A DNA stretch of 59,436 bases from NCBI GenBank assembly GCA_002348825.1, contig DEBN01000015.1, positions 1 to 59,436 on the forward strand, written 5' to 3'. Positions 17,245 through 25,292 of the stretch are shown here, piece after piece (the stretch's first letter is position 1; each line of letters starts with the position of its first letter). The notes beneath the pieces are model-generated. The model ran no database searches. It saw only the letters and a program-made list of their open reading frames with translations, and was not told the origin of the DNA. The translations under genes were made by a program, and so were the position numbers. Source of the DNA: Gammaproteobacteria bacterium UBA2955. Lineage in GTDB: Bacteria; Pseudomonadota; Gammaproteobacteria; Pseudomonadales; Azotimanducaceae.

Positions 17245-18009
17245 TTAGCGCATGACTCCTGGCATACCGCCGTCAATGACCACGGTCTGGCCCGAAATCG
17301 ATCGACTGGTGACGAAGGTTAACGTTTGTTCGGCAATGTCATCGGCTTGACCGACCAAACCTAATACAGCCTGCCGGCGGGCTCCGGCCGCTACATTGTC
17401 GGGTAGACGCTGGGCCATACGGGTGTTTTCAACGAGCCCAGGAGCGATACAGTTTACCGCGACTTTCGGTGCCATGGCGACAGCGAGACAGCGGGTTAAA
17501 TGATTAAGGCCGGCTTTGCTGGAGGAATAAGCGATGCTGCTGCTGCCCGGGCTGATGCCGCCAGCCGACGAGATGTTCACGATATGCCCACCAACGCCCG
17601 CCTGTAGCAACTTAGCCCCAGCCCGCGCCAGCAGAAACGGGCCGCGCAGATTGGTTTCGAGCACGCGATCCCATAGTTCGGCGGTAAGCTCGTCGAGATT
17701 GGGGAACGGAATGCCGATATTCCAGGCGGCGTTGTTAACCAGTATATCCAGCTGCTGCCAATGCGCTTCGATGTCTTGCATCAGGGATTCAATCGCTGCC
17801 GGTTCCCGTTGGTCCAGTTGTCGGCAATGGCCTTGGCCGCCTGCTTGCTGGATATCGTGAACAACGGCCTCAGCACTGTCTTTGGCGCCAACATAGGTTA
17901 CGACGACCTCAGCCCCCGCTTGCGCAAGACGTCGCGCGATGGCAGCGCCGATATCGCCTGAACCGCCGGTGACCAGTGCTAGTTTATTTTTCAACGGTAA
18001 GTTCGCCAT
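17245..18009 (-). CDS. Short-chain dehydrogenase/reductase
   Basis: A 254-residue classical SDR using NAD(P)H. Cofactor motif TGGSGDIGAAIA near residue 15, NNAAW for the central strand, catalytic Ser in NISSAGG and the YxxxK pair in YSSSKAG; the C terminus ends VVIDGGMPGV. It probably reduces or oxidises a hydroxyl/keto group on an acyl chain or similar. The frame is open from a TTG at 18024, but the ATG at 18009 gives the usual N terminus and is chosen. It directly precedes tesB with a two-base gap, and is divergent from a CaiB/BaiF CoA-transferase gene 123 bases away, so all three may serve one acyl-CoA pathway. Confidence 0.85.
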   Translation of the reverse strand: MANLPLKNKLALVTGGSGDIGAAIARRLAQAGAEVVVTYVGAKDSAEAVVHDIQQAGGQGHCRQLDQREPAAIESLMQDIEAHWQQLDILVNNAAWNIGIPFPNLDELTAELWDRVLETNLRGPFLLARAGAKLLQAGVGGHIVNISSAGGISPGSSSIAYSSSKAGLNHLTRCLAVAMAPKVAVNCIAPGLVENTRMAQRLPDNVAAGARRQAVLGLVGQADDIAEQTLTFVTSRSISGQTVVIDGGMPGVMR

Positions 18010-18132
18010 TAGGTTTTCTCGCAATTAAAGCCGCGCATTCAAGCATGAAAGCGCCGCGGTCTGCCATGGCGTGTCGAAACGCCTCTCGGCTATGATCCGA
18101 AGTGTCAGAAATGTCGTAGCCAAGGATTGTCC

Positions 18133-19287
18133 ATGAGTCGCCCAGCGCCCTTAGCAGGAATTACCGTTATTGATTTGACCCAGGTGTTCGCCGGTCCCTA
18201 CTGTACCTATCAGCTGGCTTTGTTGGGCGCCAAGGTGATAAAAGTTGAGCCACCGGGCGGCGAATTAACCCGCTATGGCGGAGCGATCCCCGAGCTCTCG
18301 GCCGAGGGCTTAGGGCTCGCATATTGCACGCAAAATGCTGATAAAGATTGCGTCGAGATTGACCTCAAACGCCCCCAAGGAATTGCTCGGGTGCTCGATA
18401 TGGTTGCTGCCGCAGATATATTTGTGCAGAACTATCGACCGGGCGTAGCCCAGCGTTTAGGGTTAGGCGAGGCTGCGGTGCGTGGCGCGCAGCCAGATAT
18501 CATCTATTGTTCGATCTCTGCTTACGGTGGTGAGGGGCCGGTGGGCCATCGACCCGCTTATGATCATGTGGTGCAGGCCATGAGTGGGATTATGCAAACC
18601 ACCGGTACCGAACAAATGGGGCCGGTTAAGGTTGGCGCACCGTATATCGACTATGCCACCGGTTTGAACGCCGCTTTTGCAATTATGGCGGCGCTTCGAG
18701 AGCGCGATCGTACCGCCGAACCCCAGACTGTAGATGTGGCCATGCTCGATACGGCCTTAAATCTAATGGCCAATAATATGGTGACTACAGCGACCACGGG
18801 TGATGAGATTCCCAAGTTGGGTAACGAGGCTGCCAGTCGTGCCCCATCCTCCGGCTGCTTTGCGAGCAGCGACGGTGTGCTGATTATGTTGGCGGCCAAT
18901 AACGAACGTCAGTTCATGGATTTGTGCGCGGTGCTAGGTCATCCTGAATGGACCAAAGACGAGCGCTGGCAGCATCCGCGTCGGCGCGCTGATCATCAAG
19001 ATGCGTTAAGGCTCGAGATAGAAAGGGCGTTTTTGCAACGCAGCGCAGCCGAATGGGAGACATTGCTTGATCAGGTTGGCGTTCCAGCGAGCCGCGTGCG
19101 GTCTCTTGGCGAGGTGCTGGCAGAGGGCCAGCCCGAGGCACGCGATTTGTTGCGACAACTCCCTGTGGGAACTCAGGATACCGCGGTGAGCCTTCCCGCT
19201 ATTGGCTTTCGTTTGAATGGCGACAGTCTGCAGCCCACGCGGGCGCCGCATAAAAGCGGCTATGACAACCATAAGTATCTGAATTGA
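18133..19287 (+). CDS. CaiB/BaiF family CoA-transferase
   Basis: A 384-residue family III CoA-transferase, moving CoA between carboxylic acids (formyl-CoA:oxalate, carnitine, bile-acid types). The N-terminal block GITVIDLTQVFAGPYCTYQLALLGAKVIKVEPP is typical of the family, followed by DIFVQNYRPGV, the YDHVVQAMSGIM loop and VDVAMLDTALNLMAN, which carries the catalytic-region Asp residues. AAGGA is six bases before the ATG at 18133; an in-frame TTG at 18127 lies too close to it. Family III enzymes form interlocked dimers. The substrate is not determinable. It is divergent from the SDR/tesB pair. Confidence 0.88.
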   Translation: MSRPAPLAGITVIDLTQVFAGPYCTYQLALLGAKVIKVEPPGGELTRYGGAIPELSAEGLGLAYCTQNADKDCVEIDLKRPQGIARVLDMVAAADIFVQNYRPGVAQRLGLGEAAVRGAQPDIIYCSISAYGGEGPVGHRPAYDHVVQAMSGIMQTTGTEQMGPVKVGAPYIDYATGLNAAFAIMAALRERDRTAEPQTVDVAMLDTALNLMANNMVTTATTGDEIPKLGNEAASRAPSSGCFASSDGVLIMLAANNERQFMDLCAVLGHPEWTKDERWQHPRRRADHQDALRLEIERAFLQRSAAEWETLLDQVGVPASRVRSLGEVLAEGQPEARDLLRQLPVGTQDTAVSLPAIGFRLNGDSLQPTRAPHKSGYDNHKYLN

Positions 19288-19359
19288 CGGCTAAGCTATG
19301 GGCCCAGCGCGCCAGCTATGCACAGCCACAGAGGTGTTGTTTACGCCGCGTTGATCGGT

Positions 19360-19788
19360 TCAAGCATTAAACGGGGGGCGTTTGAGGCGTTGGTCTACGC
19401 TAAGGGGTGATTCACCTTGGTGAGCACCTAAAACTAAAAGGCCGGCCATGATGGCCAAGTTTTTTACGAAATTTTGGGTTTCGTGGGCCTGACTTAGGCC
19501 TTCGTAGACGTTCCAGAAATCGTGCATAACGATATTTATCGCCAAAATCATAAGCGCAAACATTAGGGCGGTGATGCGAACCTGAAAACCCACAATCAAA
19601 AACAAGCCACCGCCAATTTGCAGGATTAAGGTCACGATCAAGAAAAATGGCACGAACACCATGCCATGTTTTTCCATGTAAGCGGCATTGGCGCCAAAGC
19701 CCGTGACCTTAGTAATGCCTGGAATTAAAAAGTACAGGCCCAGTAAGCAGCGACCGGTGACGCCCACTGCTTGTTGGACTATCTCCAT
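19360..19788 (-). CDS. DoxX family membrane protein
   Basis: A 142-residue inner-membrane protein with four helices. RCLLGLYFLIPGITKVTGF is the DoxX signature; PFFLIVTLILQIGGGLFLIVGFQVR and LMFALMILAINIVMHDFW follow. DoxX relatives are linked to quinone-dependent oxidation or oxidative stress, but most bacterial copies are unassigned. It starts 23 bases after the fbpA stop codon, on the same strand, and may be transcribed with it from the iron-responsive promoter. A role in iron or redox homeostasis is thus suggested only by position. Confidence 0.8.
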   Translation of the reverse strand: MEIVQQAVGVTGRCLLGLYFLIPGITKVTGFGANAAYMEKHGMVFVPFFLIVTLILQIGGGLFLIVGFQVRITALMFALMILAINIVMHDFWNVYEGLSQAHETQNFVKNLAIMAGLLVLGAHQGESPLSVDQRLKRPPFNA

Positions 19789-19811
19789 CAGTCTGACAGC
19801 TAGACGTTATT

Positions 19812-20822
19812 CTAAAGCCAGCCCGCTCTATCGAAAATCTTCACGGCCTCAGCCTGACGTAGGCCCAGTACCGATGCCGAAACGGTATCTTCGTTAAAGG
19901 TTCCCAGCTCCGATATCGGTCCCGTAGCCTCGCCGACGATGGGGTACTCGTTGTTGCCTTCAGCGAACACGCGTTGTGCGAAGTCGCTCGTTAGGTACTC
20001 GAGAAAGCGCACCGCATTGGCTTTGTTCGGCGCGTATTTGGTGACGCCCGCGCCGCTAACGTTGATATGACTGCCGCGGCCGTCTTGATTTGGAAACAGC
20101 ACGCCGAGTTTCGCCGCGACATCGCGGTCGGCTGCTTTTTCGGATCCAAGTAGTCGGCCAAGGTAGTAGGTATTAGCTACTGTAACGCTGCATTCTCCTG
20201 CAGCTACGGCGCGTAATTGACCGGTGTCATTGCTTTGGGGTTGCCGCGCAAAATTTGCTACCACGCTGTTGGCCCAGTTCTGCGCCTTTTCAGCTCCGTT
20301 GGCCTCAATAATGGAAGCCAGCAACGACAAGTTATAAATGTTGCCGGAGCTGCGCATGCATATCTGACCTTTGAGATCGGCTCGCGCCAGATCCTCATAG
20401 CTTCTCAGTCCCGCGGGTAAACCCTTGGCTTTATTGTAGGCAATCACCCGTGCGCGTTTGGAAAGACCAAACCATAGACCGGAGGGATGGCGCAAATTGG
20501 CGGGCACGCGCTCGTTAACTGCAGGCGACTCGATAGCTTGGAAAATATCTTTCTCTGTCGCCCGCCAGAGTCGTCCGGCATCGACGGTGATCAATATATC
20601 TGCAGGGCTGAATTTGCCCTCATTGACGATGCGCTCGATCAGCGCATCGCTGCCACCTTCGATCAGATTGACCTTGATGCCTGTTTGTTCGGTAAATCGT
20701 TCGTAAAGGGCGATATCGGTGTCATAGTGGCGTGCGGAGTAAAGGTTTACCACCTCCTCAGCAACGCTGTTGTGCCCCCAGGTAAATAAAACGAGTAAAC
20801 ACATGAGTCGAGATAAGTTCAT
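19812..20822 (-). CDS. fbpA: Ferric iron ABC transporter, periplasmic binding protein
   Basis: A 336-residue periplasmic protein that binds Fe(III) and delivers it to the FbpB permease. A Sec signal peptide ends near AVAEE (residues about 18-22: NSVA/EE). The mature N terminus VVNLYSARHYDTD has the conserved Tyr and His, and TVANTYYLGRL contains the paired Tyr ligands known from FbpA/FutA/Idi-type proteins. NVSGAGVTKYAPN is the usual late motif. A Fur-box-like sequence lies 40 bases upstream. The ATPase gene is upstream on the same strand and the permease gene is divergent beyond it, an unusual arrangement for an fbpABC set. Confidence 0.88.
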   Translation of the reverse strand: MNLSRLMCLLVLFTWGHNSVAEEVVNLYSARHYDTDIALYERFTEQTGIKVNLIEGGSDALIERIVNEGKFSPADILITVDAGRLWRATEKDIFQAIESPAVNERVPANLRHPSGLWFGLSKRARVIAYNKAKGLPAGLRSYEDLARADLKGQICMRSSGNIYNLSLLASIIEANGAEKAQNWANSVVANFARQPQSNDTGQLRAVAAGECSVTVANTYYLGRLLGSEKAADRDVAAKLGVLFPNQDGRGSHINVSGAGVTKYAPNKANAVRFLEYLTSDFAQRVFAEGNNEYPIVGEATGPISELGTFNEDTVSASVLGLRQAEAVKIFDRAGWL

Positions 20823-20861
20823 TGGGACTGCCTTGATTGGTGATTGAAGAAGTTTAGTCTA

Positions 20862-20880
20862 AATGAGAATTATTACTATT
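20862..20880 (-). promoter_or_regulatory. Fur-box-like operator upstream of fbpA
   Basis: The 19-base AT-rich stretch AATGAGAATTATTACTATT sits 40 bases before the fbpA start, between fbpC and fbpA. Aligned with the core ATGATAATCATTATC of the E. coli Fur consensus, it agrees at 11 of 15 positions counted by eye. Its position suits repression of fbpA and doxX by Fur when iron is sufficient. Confidence 0.6.
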
Positions 20881-20900
20881 AAAGATTCGGCGATCGATGC

Positions 20901-21932
20901 TCAGGACAAGATCACGGCCTCAGCTGATGCGAAATTAACGCTAACGGCGTCGCCGATTTGTGCGTTAGGTTTTAGCGTGTTCGATAACTCCAGGTCTTGG
21001 TTTTCGGCGCTGACCAGCACCGTGTAGCGATCACCGAGGAAGCGAATGTCCTGCACGATACAGGGGCCGGCCTTGCTGAATGTCAGGCTGCTCCCGCGCA
21101 CACCAATCTGCAGCGCGGTGTTGTCTTCTACAGCGTGCGTTAATGCCAGCAGCCGCAAGGGCAGTTTGCCGAAAGCGGTGACGCAGTGGTTGCCTTCAAT
21201 ACGAGCTTTGAGGGGCTGCAAGTCGGCGACAGTAGCGGCCACGAATGGATGCTGGGGGCGCTTCCAGAGCTCCTCCGGAGTGCCAAACTGTACCAACTCT
21301 CCGTCTACCAATACCGCAATGCGATCAGCCATGGTCATGGCTTCAGCAGGATCATGGGTAACCATGAGCGTGGTTGTATTGGCGGCTTTCAAGCGTCGGC
21401 GGGCATCGTCTCTGAGGCTTTTACGTAACGGCGCGTCCGCACTTGCGAATGGCTCGTCGAGCAGCAGGACGTTGGGTTGTGTAGCTAATGCTCGAGCAAG
21501 TGCAACCCGCTGTTGCTGGCCGCCAGACAGAGTATGGGGAAAGCGGTCAGCGAGTGCGCTGATACCCACATTTGCCAACTGTAATGCTATTACGTGCTCT
21601 CGTTCCTTGCCTTGCATGTTGTTCAGACCGAAAGCCACGTTCTCGGCAACGGTCTGATGAGGGAATAACGCATGATCCTGAAACACTAGGCCAATAGAGC
21701 GTTGTTCTGGGGGCGGGTTTACCTGTGGGTCGGCGAGTAGCGCATCGTCCACTGTAAGGCGCCCGCGTTGAATGGGTTCAAGCCCAGCGATGATACGCAA
21801 TAACGTGCTTTTACCACTGCCCGATGGCCCTAGTACGCAAACAATTTCCCCGGTAGCGATTTCTAGATTGATATCTCGCAATACAGCGTGGTCACCAAAG
21901 TCATGACTTAAGTCGGTAAATCGAATGCTCAT
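20901..21932 (-). CDS. fbpC: Ferric iron ABC transporter, ATP-binding protein
   Basis: A 343-residue ABC ATPase that powers iron import. Walker A GPSGSGKST near residue 35, Q-loop FQDHALFPHQT, signature LSGGQQQR, Walker B VLLLDEP, and switch His in VTHDPAEAM. The last 110 residues form a TOBE-like regulatory domain (GVRGSSLTFS, RFLGDRYTVLV), as in FbpC/FutC. It begins 118 bases from the divergent fbpB gene and ends 78 bases before fbpA. No Fur-type site is evident in the fbpC-fbpB gap. Assignment to iron rather than thiamine or sulfate transport rests on its neighbours. Confidence 0.85.
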   Translation of the reverse strand: MSIRFTDLSHDFGDHAVLRDINLEIATGEIVCVLGPSGSGKSTLLRIIAGLEPIQRGRLTVDDALLADPQVNPPPEQRSIGLVFQDHALFPHQTVAENVAFGLNNMQGKEREHVIALQLANVGISALADRFPHTLSGGQQQRVALARALATQPNVLLLDEPFASADAPLRKSLRDDARRRLKAANTTTLMVTHDPAEAMTMADRIAVLVDGELVQFGTPEELWKRPQHPFVAATVADLQPLKARIEGNHCVTAFGKLPLRLLALTHAVEDNTALQIGVRGSSLTFSKAGPCIVQDIRFLGDRYTVLVSAENQDLELSNTLKPNAQIGDAVSVNFASAEAVILS

Positions 21933-22050
21933 GGGGTGCGCAGTGTAACTGGGCTACGGAAAAGTTACGATAAGCGCACTTTTGGAAGGCCAGCGCGGTG
22001 ACCGAAGACGCAATGAGTGGCATACAACCCAGCAACAAGGACCGCCAAAA

Positions 22051-23718
22051 TTGACCGCAGTAGACTCTCGGCCCACTTTAAGATCATCCGCTACCGGTTC
22101 TGGCTCGCTCGCCTGGACAATAGTGGCCGTGGTCGTTGCGACCCCTGTAGCGCTGCCGTTGTTAGTGGTTGTGGGCGCGCTGTTTTTTCCGACCACCGAC
22201 GTTTGGTCGCACCTCGCGGAAACCGTATTGCTGACCTATACGTTGAATACTTTAGGCCTAATGGCAATAGTCGGGGTGCTGGCCGTTGGCATGGGCGTGG
22301 GTGCCGCCTGGCTAACGGCACATTATCGGTTTCCGGGCAGTCGTTGGTTAAGCGTCGCTCTGATCTTACCTTTAGCGGCACCGGCCTATGTAGTGGGCTA
22401 TGTCTACGCCGATTTATTGGATGCCACCGGGCCGCTGCAGGTCACGCTGCGCGCCGCGGCAGACGTGCAACTGGGTAGTTACTATTTTCCCGCGATTCGG
22501 TCTTTGGGCGGAGCGGGCATTGTAATGGCTTTGGTTTTGTATCCCTATGTTTATTTGTTAGCTAAAACGAGTTTCCAAAATCAAGCGGCCGTTTTGTATG
22601 AAAGTGCTCGCGTGCTGGGAGCAGGGCGGTCGCAAGTATTTTGGCGTGTGGCTCTGCCCGTTGCGCGGCCGGCGATTATCGGCGGCATGGCCTTGGTCAT
22701 GATGGAGACCATCGCCGACTATGGCGTTGCAGAGCATTTCGGGGTGCCCACGTTGACCACTGGAATTTTTCGGACCTGGTATGCCATGGGTGAACACGAC
22801 GCGGCACTAAAGCTGGCCGGCTGCTTATTTTTATTGGTTGCGCTGTTGGTGGTGTTTGAACAGTCTGCGCGACGGGGTGAGCGTTTTAATCCGTTGTCGC
22901 GCAATGTGGCGGCGGAGAAAATGGCCCTCAACGGCGTTTCAGGCCTGTTGGCGGCAGGGTTTTGTTTGCTTCCGGTGCTCGGAGGGTTTGTTATTCCTGT
23001 CGGCAGTCTGCTGTTGCAGGCGCTGCAACAGGGTGACCCAATGCTTGGCCGCGGCTTTTATGTTTTTGGTCTTAATAGTGTTGCTGTCGCGGTTGTTGCG
23101 GCGGGTGCATGCGCGATAGCGGCCGTTTTTTTGAATTACGCCGAAAGGCTGGGCGGTGACCGTTGGCTGAATTTGGGAGTGCGTGTTGCCACCTTAGGTT
23201 ATGCGCTTCCCGGTATGGTGCTGGCGGTAGGGATGTTGCTGCCACTGACGCTTTTAGATCGAAGCCTGGCGCAATTTCTTACGGACAATTTAAATCGGCC
23301 GGTTGGGTTATTGCTGACGGGATCGGTATTTGCGTTGGTGCTGGTTTACGTCGCGCGGTTTCTGACCGTGGCCTATAACGGCACACAATCCGCCATGATC
23401 CAATTACATCCGCAGTTAGATGCAGTTGCTCGAACTCTCGGCGCCGGGCCGGCCGGGGTGCTGCGGCGGGTGCACATTCCATTACTGCGGCCCGCCGTGC
23501 TCAGCGGTTTGCTGCTGGTGTTTATAGACGTGATGAAGGAACTGCCCGCGACGTTGATTTTGCGGCCGTTTAACTTCGAAACCCTTGCCACTCGTGTGTA
23601 TCGTCTTGCCTCGGATGAACGCTTGAGCGAAGCCTCCACCGCGGCCTTGATTATAGTCGCGCTGGGGATGGTGCCGACGGTATGGCTGCTGATTTTGGAG
23701 CAGCGACGCAGTAAATAG
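22051..23718 (+). CDS. fbpB: Ferric iron ABC transporter, fused permease
   Basis: A 555-residue inner-membrane protein with two fused permease halves, about twelve helices in total. Each half carries an EAA loop that docks with the ATPase: ESARVLGAGRSQVFWRVALP near residue 183 and AVARTLGAGPAGVLRRVHIP near 457. This doubled layout is the rule for FbpB/FutB iron permeases. The frame is open from TTG 21982, but TTG 22051 has AAGGA nine bases upstream, and no ATG is in frame before the first helix. It is divergent from fbpC, so ATPase and permease may be controlled from a shared 118-base region, unlike fbpA. Confidence 0.86.
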   Translation: MTAVDSRPTLRSSATGSGSLAWTIVAVVVATPVALPLLVVVGALFFPTTDVWSHLAETVLLTYTLNTLGLMAIVGVLAVGMGVGAAWLTAHYRFPGSRWLSVALILPLAAPAYVVGYVYADLLDATGPLQVTLRAAADVQLGSYYFPAIRSLGGAGIVMALVLYPYVYLLAKTSFQNQAAVLYESARVLGAGRSQVFWRVALPVARPAIIGGMALVMMETIADYGVAEHFGVPTLTTGIFRTWYAMGEHDAALKLAGCLFLLVALLVVFEQSARRGERFNPLSRNVAAEKMALNGVSGLLAAGFCLLPVLGGFVIPVGSLLLQALQQGDPMLGRGFYVFGLNSVAVAVVAAGACAIAAVFLNYAERLGGDRWLNLGVRVATLGYALPGMVLAVGMLLPLTLLDRSLAQFLTDNLNRPVGLLLTGSVFALVLVYVARFLTVAYNGTQSAMIQLHPQLDAVARTLGAGPAGVLRRVHIPLLRPAVLSGLLLVFIDVMKELPATLILRPFNFETLATRVYRLASDERLSEASTAALIIVALGMVPTVWLLILEQRRSK

Positions 23719-23767
23719 GCGCTCTGACCTGCCGGCCAGTTGGGTTGGACTAAGTTTTGTCCATGTT

Positions 23768-24259
23768 TTGAAGAGCGTCGCTGTGGGGACTCAGGTTTTC
23801 TCTATTGACCATAGCCTCGCGAGTGATACGGTTCGTCACCTAAAAGTTGACAGGCCTCTTTGCATGTTTGGCGAAAAGGGCCGCGTAGCGAATGAATTTT
23901 GTTACCGGCATCGTCATTTTGACGGCATCACCTACAGTTTAGACGAGATCCATATTGCCAACGGGCAGATTACAGTGGGTAGTGGCTACGAATGGCGAAG
24001 TTGGCTTAATGTCTTTCAAGGTCCTCTGGTGTTCCTAGGGGTATGGCCCGTAGGGCTTCCACACCCGCAGTATAAGTACGGTAGACCTTGGACATTGGAC
24101 GCAAGCATGGTGCTCAGTGTGCTGCTGCGGCACGATGTCGACGGCGCTTTGAGCAATTCACAGATAGTCGACATATATCGTGATCTACTCGATATAAAGA
24201 GAGTGCCTCTGCGAGGCTTTTTTATAGCCGGTGCAAGGGTTCGCTTACTCTTCCACTAA
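23768..24259 (+). CDS. Orphan hypothetical protein
   Basis: A 163-codon frame in the 540-base stretch between fbpB and the DUF2256 gene. No family is recognised. The translation has protein-like composition, for example FCYRHRHFDGITYSLDEIHIANGQ and SGYEWRSWLNVFQGPLVFLG, but no signal peptide or clear membrane helix. Start codons are poor: TTG 23768, GTG 23783 or ATG 23864, none with a convincing ribosome-binding site. The local base composition looks more AT-rich than the neighbours, as in a laterally acquired or decaying gene. An intrinsic terminator lies inside its 3' part (24205-24223), which argues that either the frame is not translated to its end or the region yields a different transcript. 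Low confidence. Confidence 0.35.
   Translation: MKSVAVGTQVFSIDHSLASDTVRHLKVDRPLCMFGEKGRVANEFCYRHRHFDGITYSLDEIHIANGQITVGSGYEWRSWLNVFQGPLVFLGVWPVGLPHPQYKYGRPWTLDASMVLSVLLRHDVDGALSNSQIVDIYRDLLDIKRVPLRGFFIAGARVRLLFH
24205..24223 (+). terminator. Intrinsic terminator inside or after the orphan ORF
   Basis: GCCTC-TGC-GAGGC forms a 5-bp stem with a 3-base loop, followed by six T residues on the plus strand. It lies 37 bases upstream of the DUF2256 start codon and could terminate the fbpB transcript or a transcript of the orphan region, insulating the repair genes. Confidence 0.6.
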
Positions 24260-24445
24260 ATGCGCAAAGCCGCGCACCTAGGCTGGACATTCAAGACTGT
24301 GCGAAAGTCGCATCTACCGCAAAAAACATGTAAGACCTGTGGTCTGACGTTCGCTTGGCGCAAAAAGTGGGCGCGCGACTGGGCCGCTGTAACGTACTGC
24401 TCCGAGCGTTGCCGCCGCAATAAAAAATTGGCTCCCGATGCCTGA
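24260..24445 (+). CDS. DUF2256 zinc-ribbon protein
   Basis: A 61-residue basic protein. The core [20 protein letters not shown] followed by [19 protein letters not shown] is the DUF2256 signature, with four Cys in C-x2-C and C-x3-C pairs likely to bind one zinc. Its function is unknown, but in many genomes it neighbours photolyase-related proteins, as it does here two genes away. ATG 24260 is used; a GTG further in (before RKSHLP) is possible. Its TGA overlaps the nei start by eight bases, so the genes are translationally coupled. It may bind DNA or act as a partner of the repair enzymes. Confidence 0.85.
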   Translation: MRKAAHLGWTFKTVRKSHLPQKTCKTCGLTFAWRKKWARDWAAVTYCSERCRRNKKLAPDA

Positions 24446-25292
24446 GGGTCCCGAGATCCGTCGCGCGGCGATGCGCATCGATAAAATACTTCGCGGGCGC
24501 GAAGCCGAGGTTGTGCAATTCGGTCAGCCACAGTTGCGGCGCTTTGAGCCGATTCTCAGTGGCCAGCAGGTCGAGTGGGTCAGCAGCCGCGGCAAAGCAC
24601 TGCTCACACGCTTTGCCAATGATTTAACGCTCTATAGTCATAACCAACTTTATGGCCGCTGGTACGTCGTGCGACGCGACAAACTACCGCGCACCCAGCG
24701 CACATTAAGAGTTGCGATTCATACGGCGACCCATAGTGCGCTACTGTACAGTGCCTCCGACATCGAAGTGCTTACGCCAGAGGCACTGCCGGTGCAAAAA
24801 TATCTCGCCAGATTAGGTCCCGATGCGCTAGACGAGGACGTGCACTGGCGCGACATATTGGCATTGCTGGCGGCGCCGCAGTTCCAACGTCGCACCCTCG
24901 CGGCGCTACTCCTCGATCAGGGGTTCGTCGCTGGAATTGGGAATTACTTGCGCTCTGAGATCCTTTATGCAGCCAGAGTTAGTCCATTTGACAGGCCCCG
25001 TGATTTGTCCCGTGGGCAATTGGGTCGGCTAGCTCGGGCCACTCTAGAACTCACTCGTTTGTCTTTAGCCACGGCGGGAATTACGAATAAACCTGCGCGA
25101 GTGGCGCGCGCGCGCCGCGCCGGTTTATCCAGACGCCACTATCGGTTTGCTATTTTCGATCGTCAGAACGAACCTTGTTTTACCTGCCATGATCCGATTG
25201 AAAGGGTCGAGGTCAGCGGACGCAGAATTTACTTGTGCAGAAATTGCCAGCCAGCAGCGCGCAGCAATAGCCAGCGCGAGGGCGTATCTTGA
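24438..25292 (+). CDS. nei: Endonuclease VIII-type DNA glycosylase
   Basis: A 284-residue Fpg/Nei-family glycosylase/AP lyase that removes oxidised pyrimidines. The N terminus [11 protein letters not shown] provides the catalytic Pro2 and Glu3. The helix-two-turn-helix segment contains [18 protein letters not shown]. The C-terminal zinc finger is [16 protein letters not shown] followed by CRNCQ. The MPEGPEIRR start is Nei rather than MutM type (MPELPEVET). Length is near E. coli Nei (263). It overlaps DUF2256 by eight bases and the photolyase-related gene by four (TTGA), so three repair-linked proteins are likely made together. Confidence 0.9.
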   Translation: MPEGPEIRRAAMRIDKILRGREAEVVQFGQPQLRRFEPILSGQQVEWVSSRGKALLTRFANDLTLYSHNQLYGRWYVVRRDKLPRTQRTLRVAIHTATHSALLYSASDIEVLTPEALPVQKYLARLGPDALDEDVHWRDILALLAAPQFQRRTLAALLLDQGFVAGIGNYLRSEILYAARVSPFDRPRDLSRGQLGRLARATLELTRLSLATAGITNKPARVARARRAGLSRRHYRFAIFDRQNEPCFTCHDPIERVEVSGRRIYLCRNCQPAARSNSQREGVS

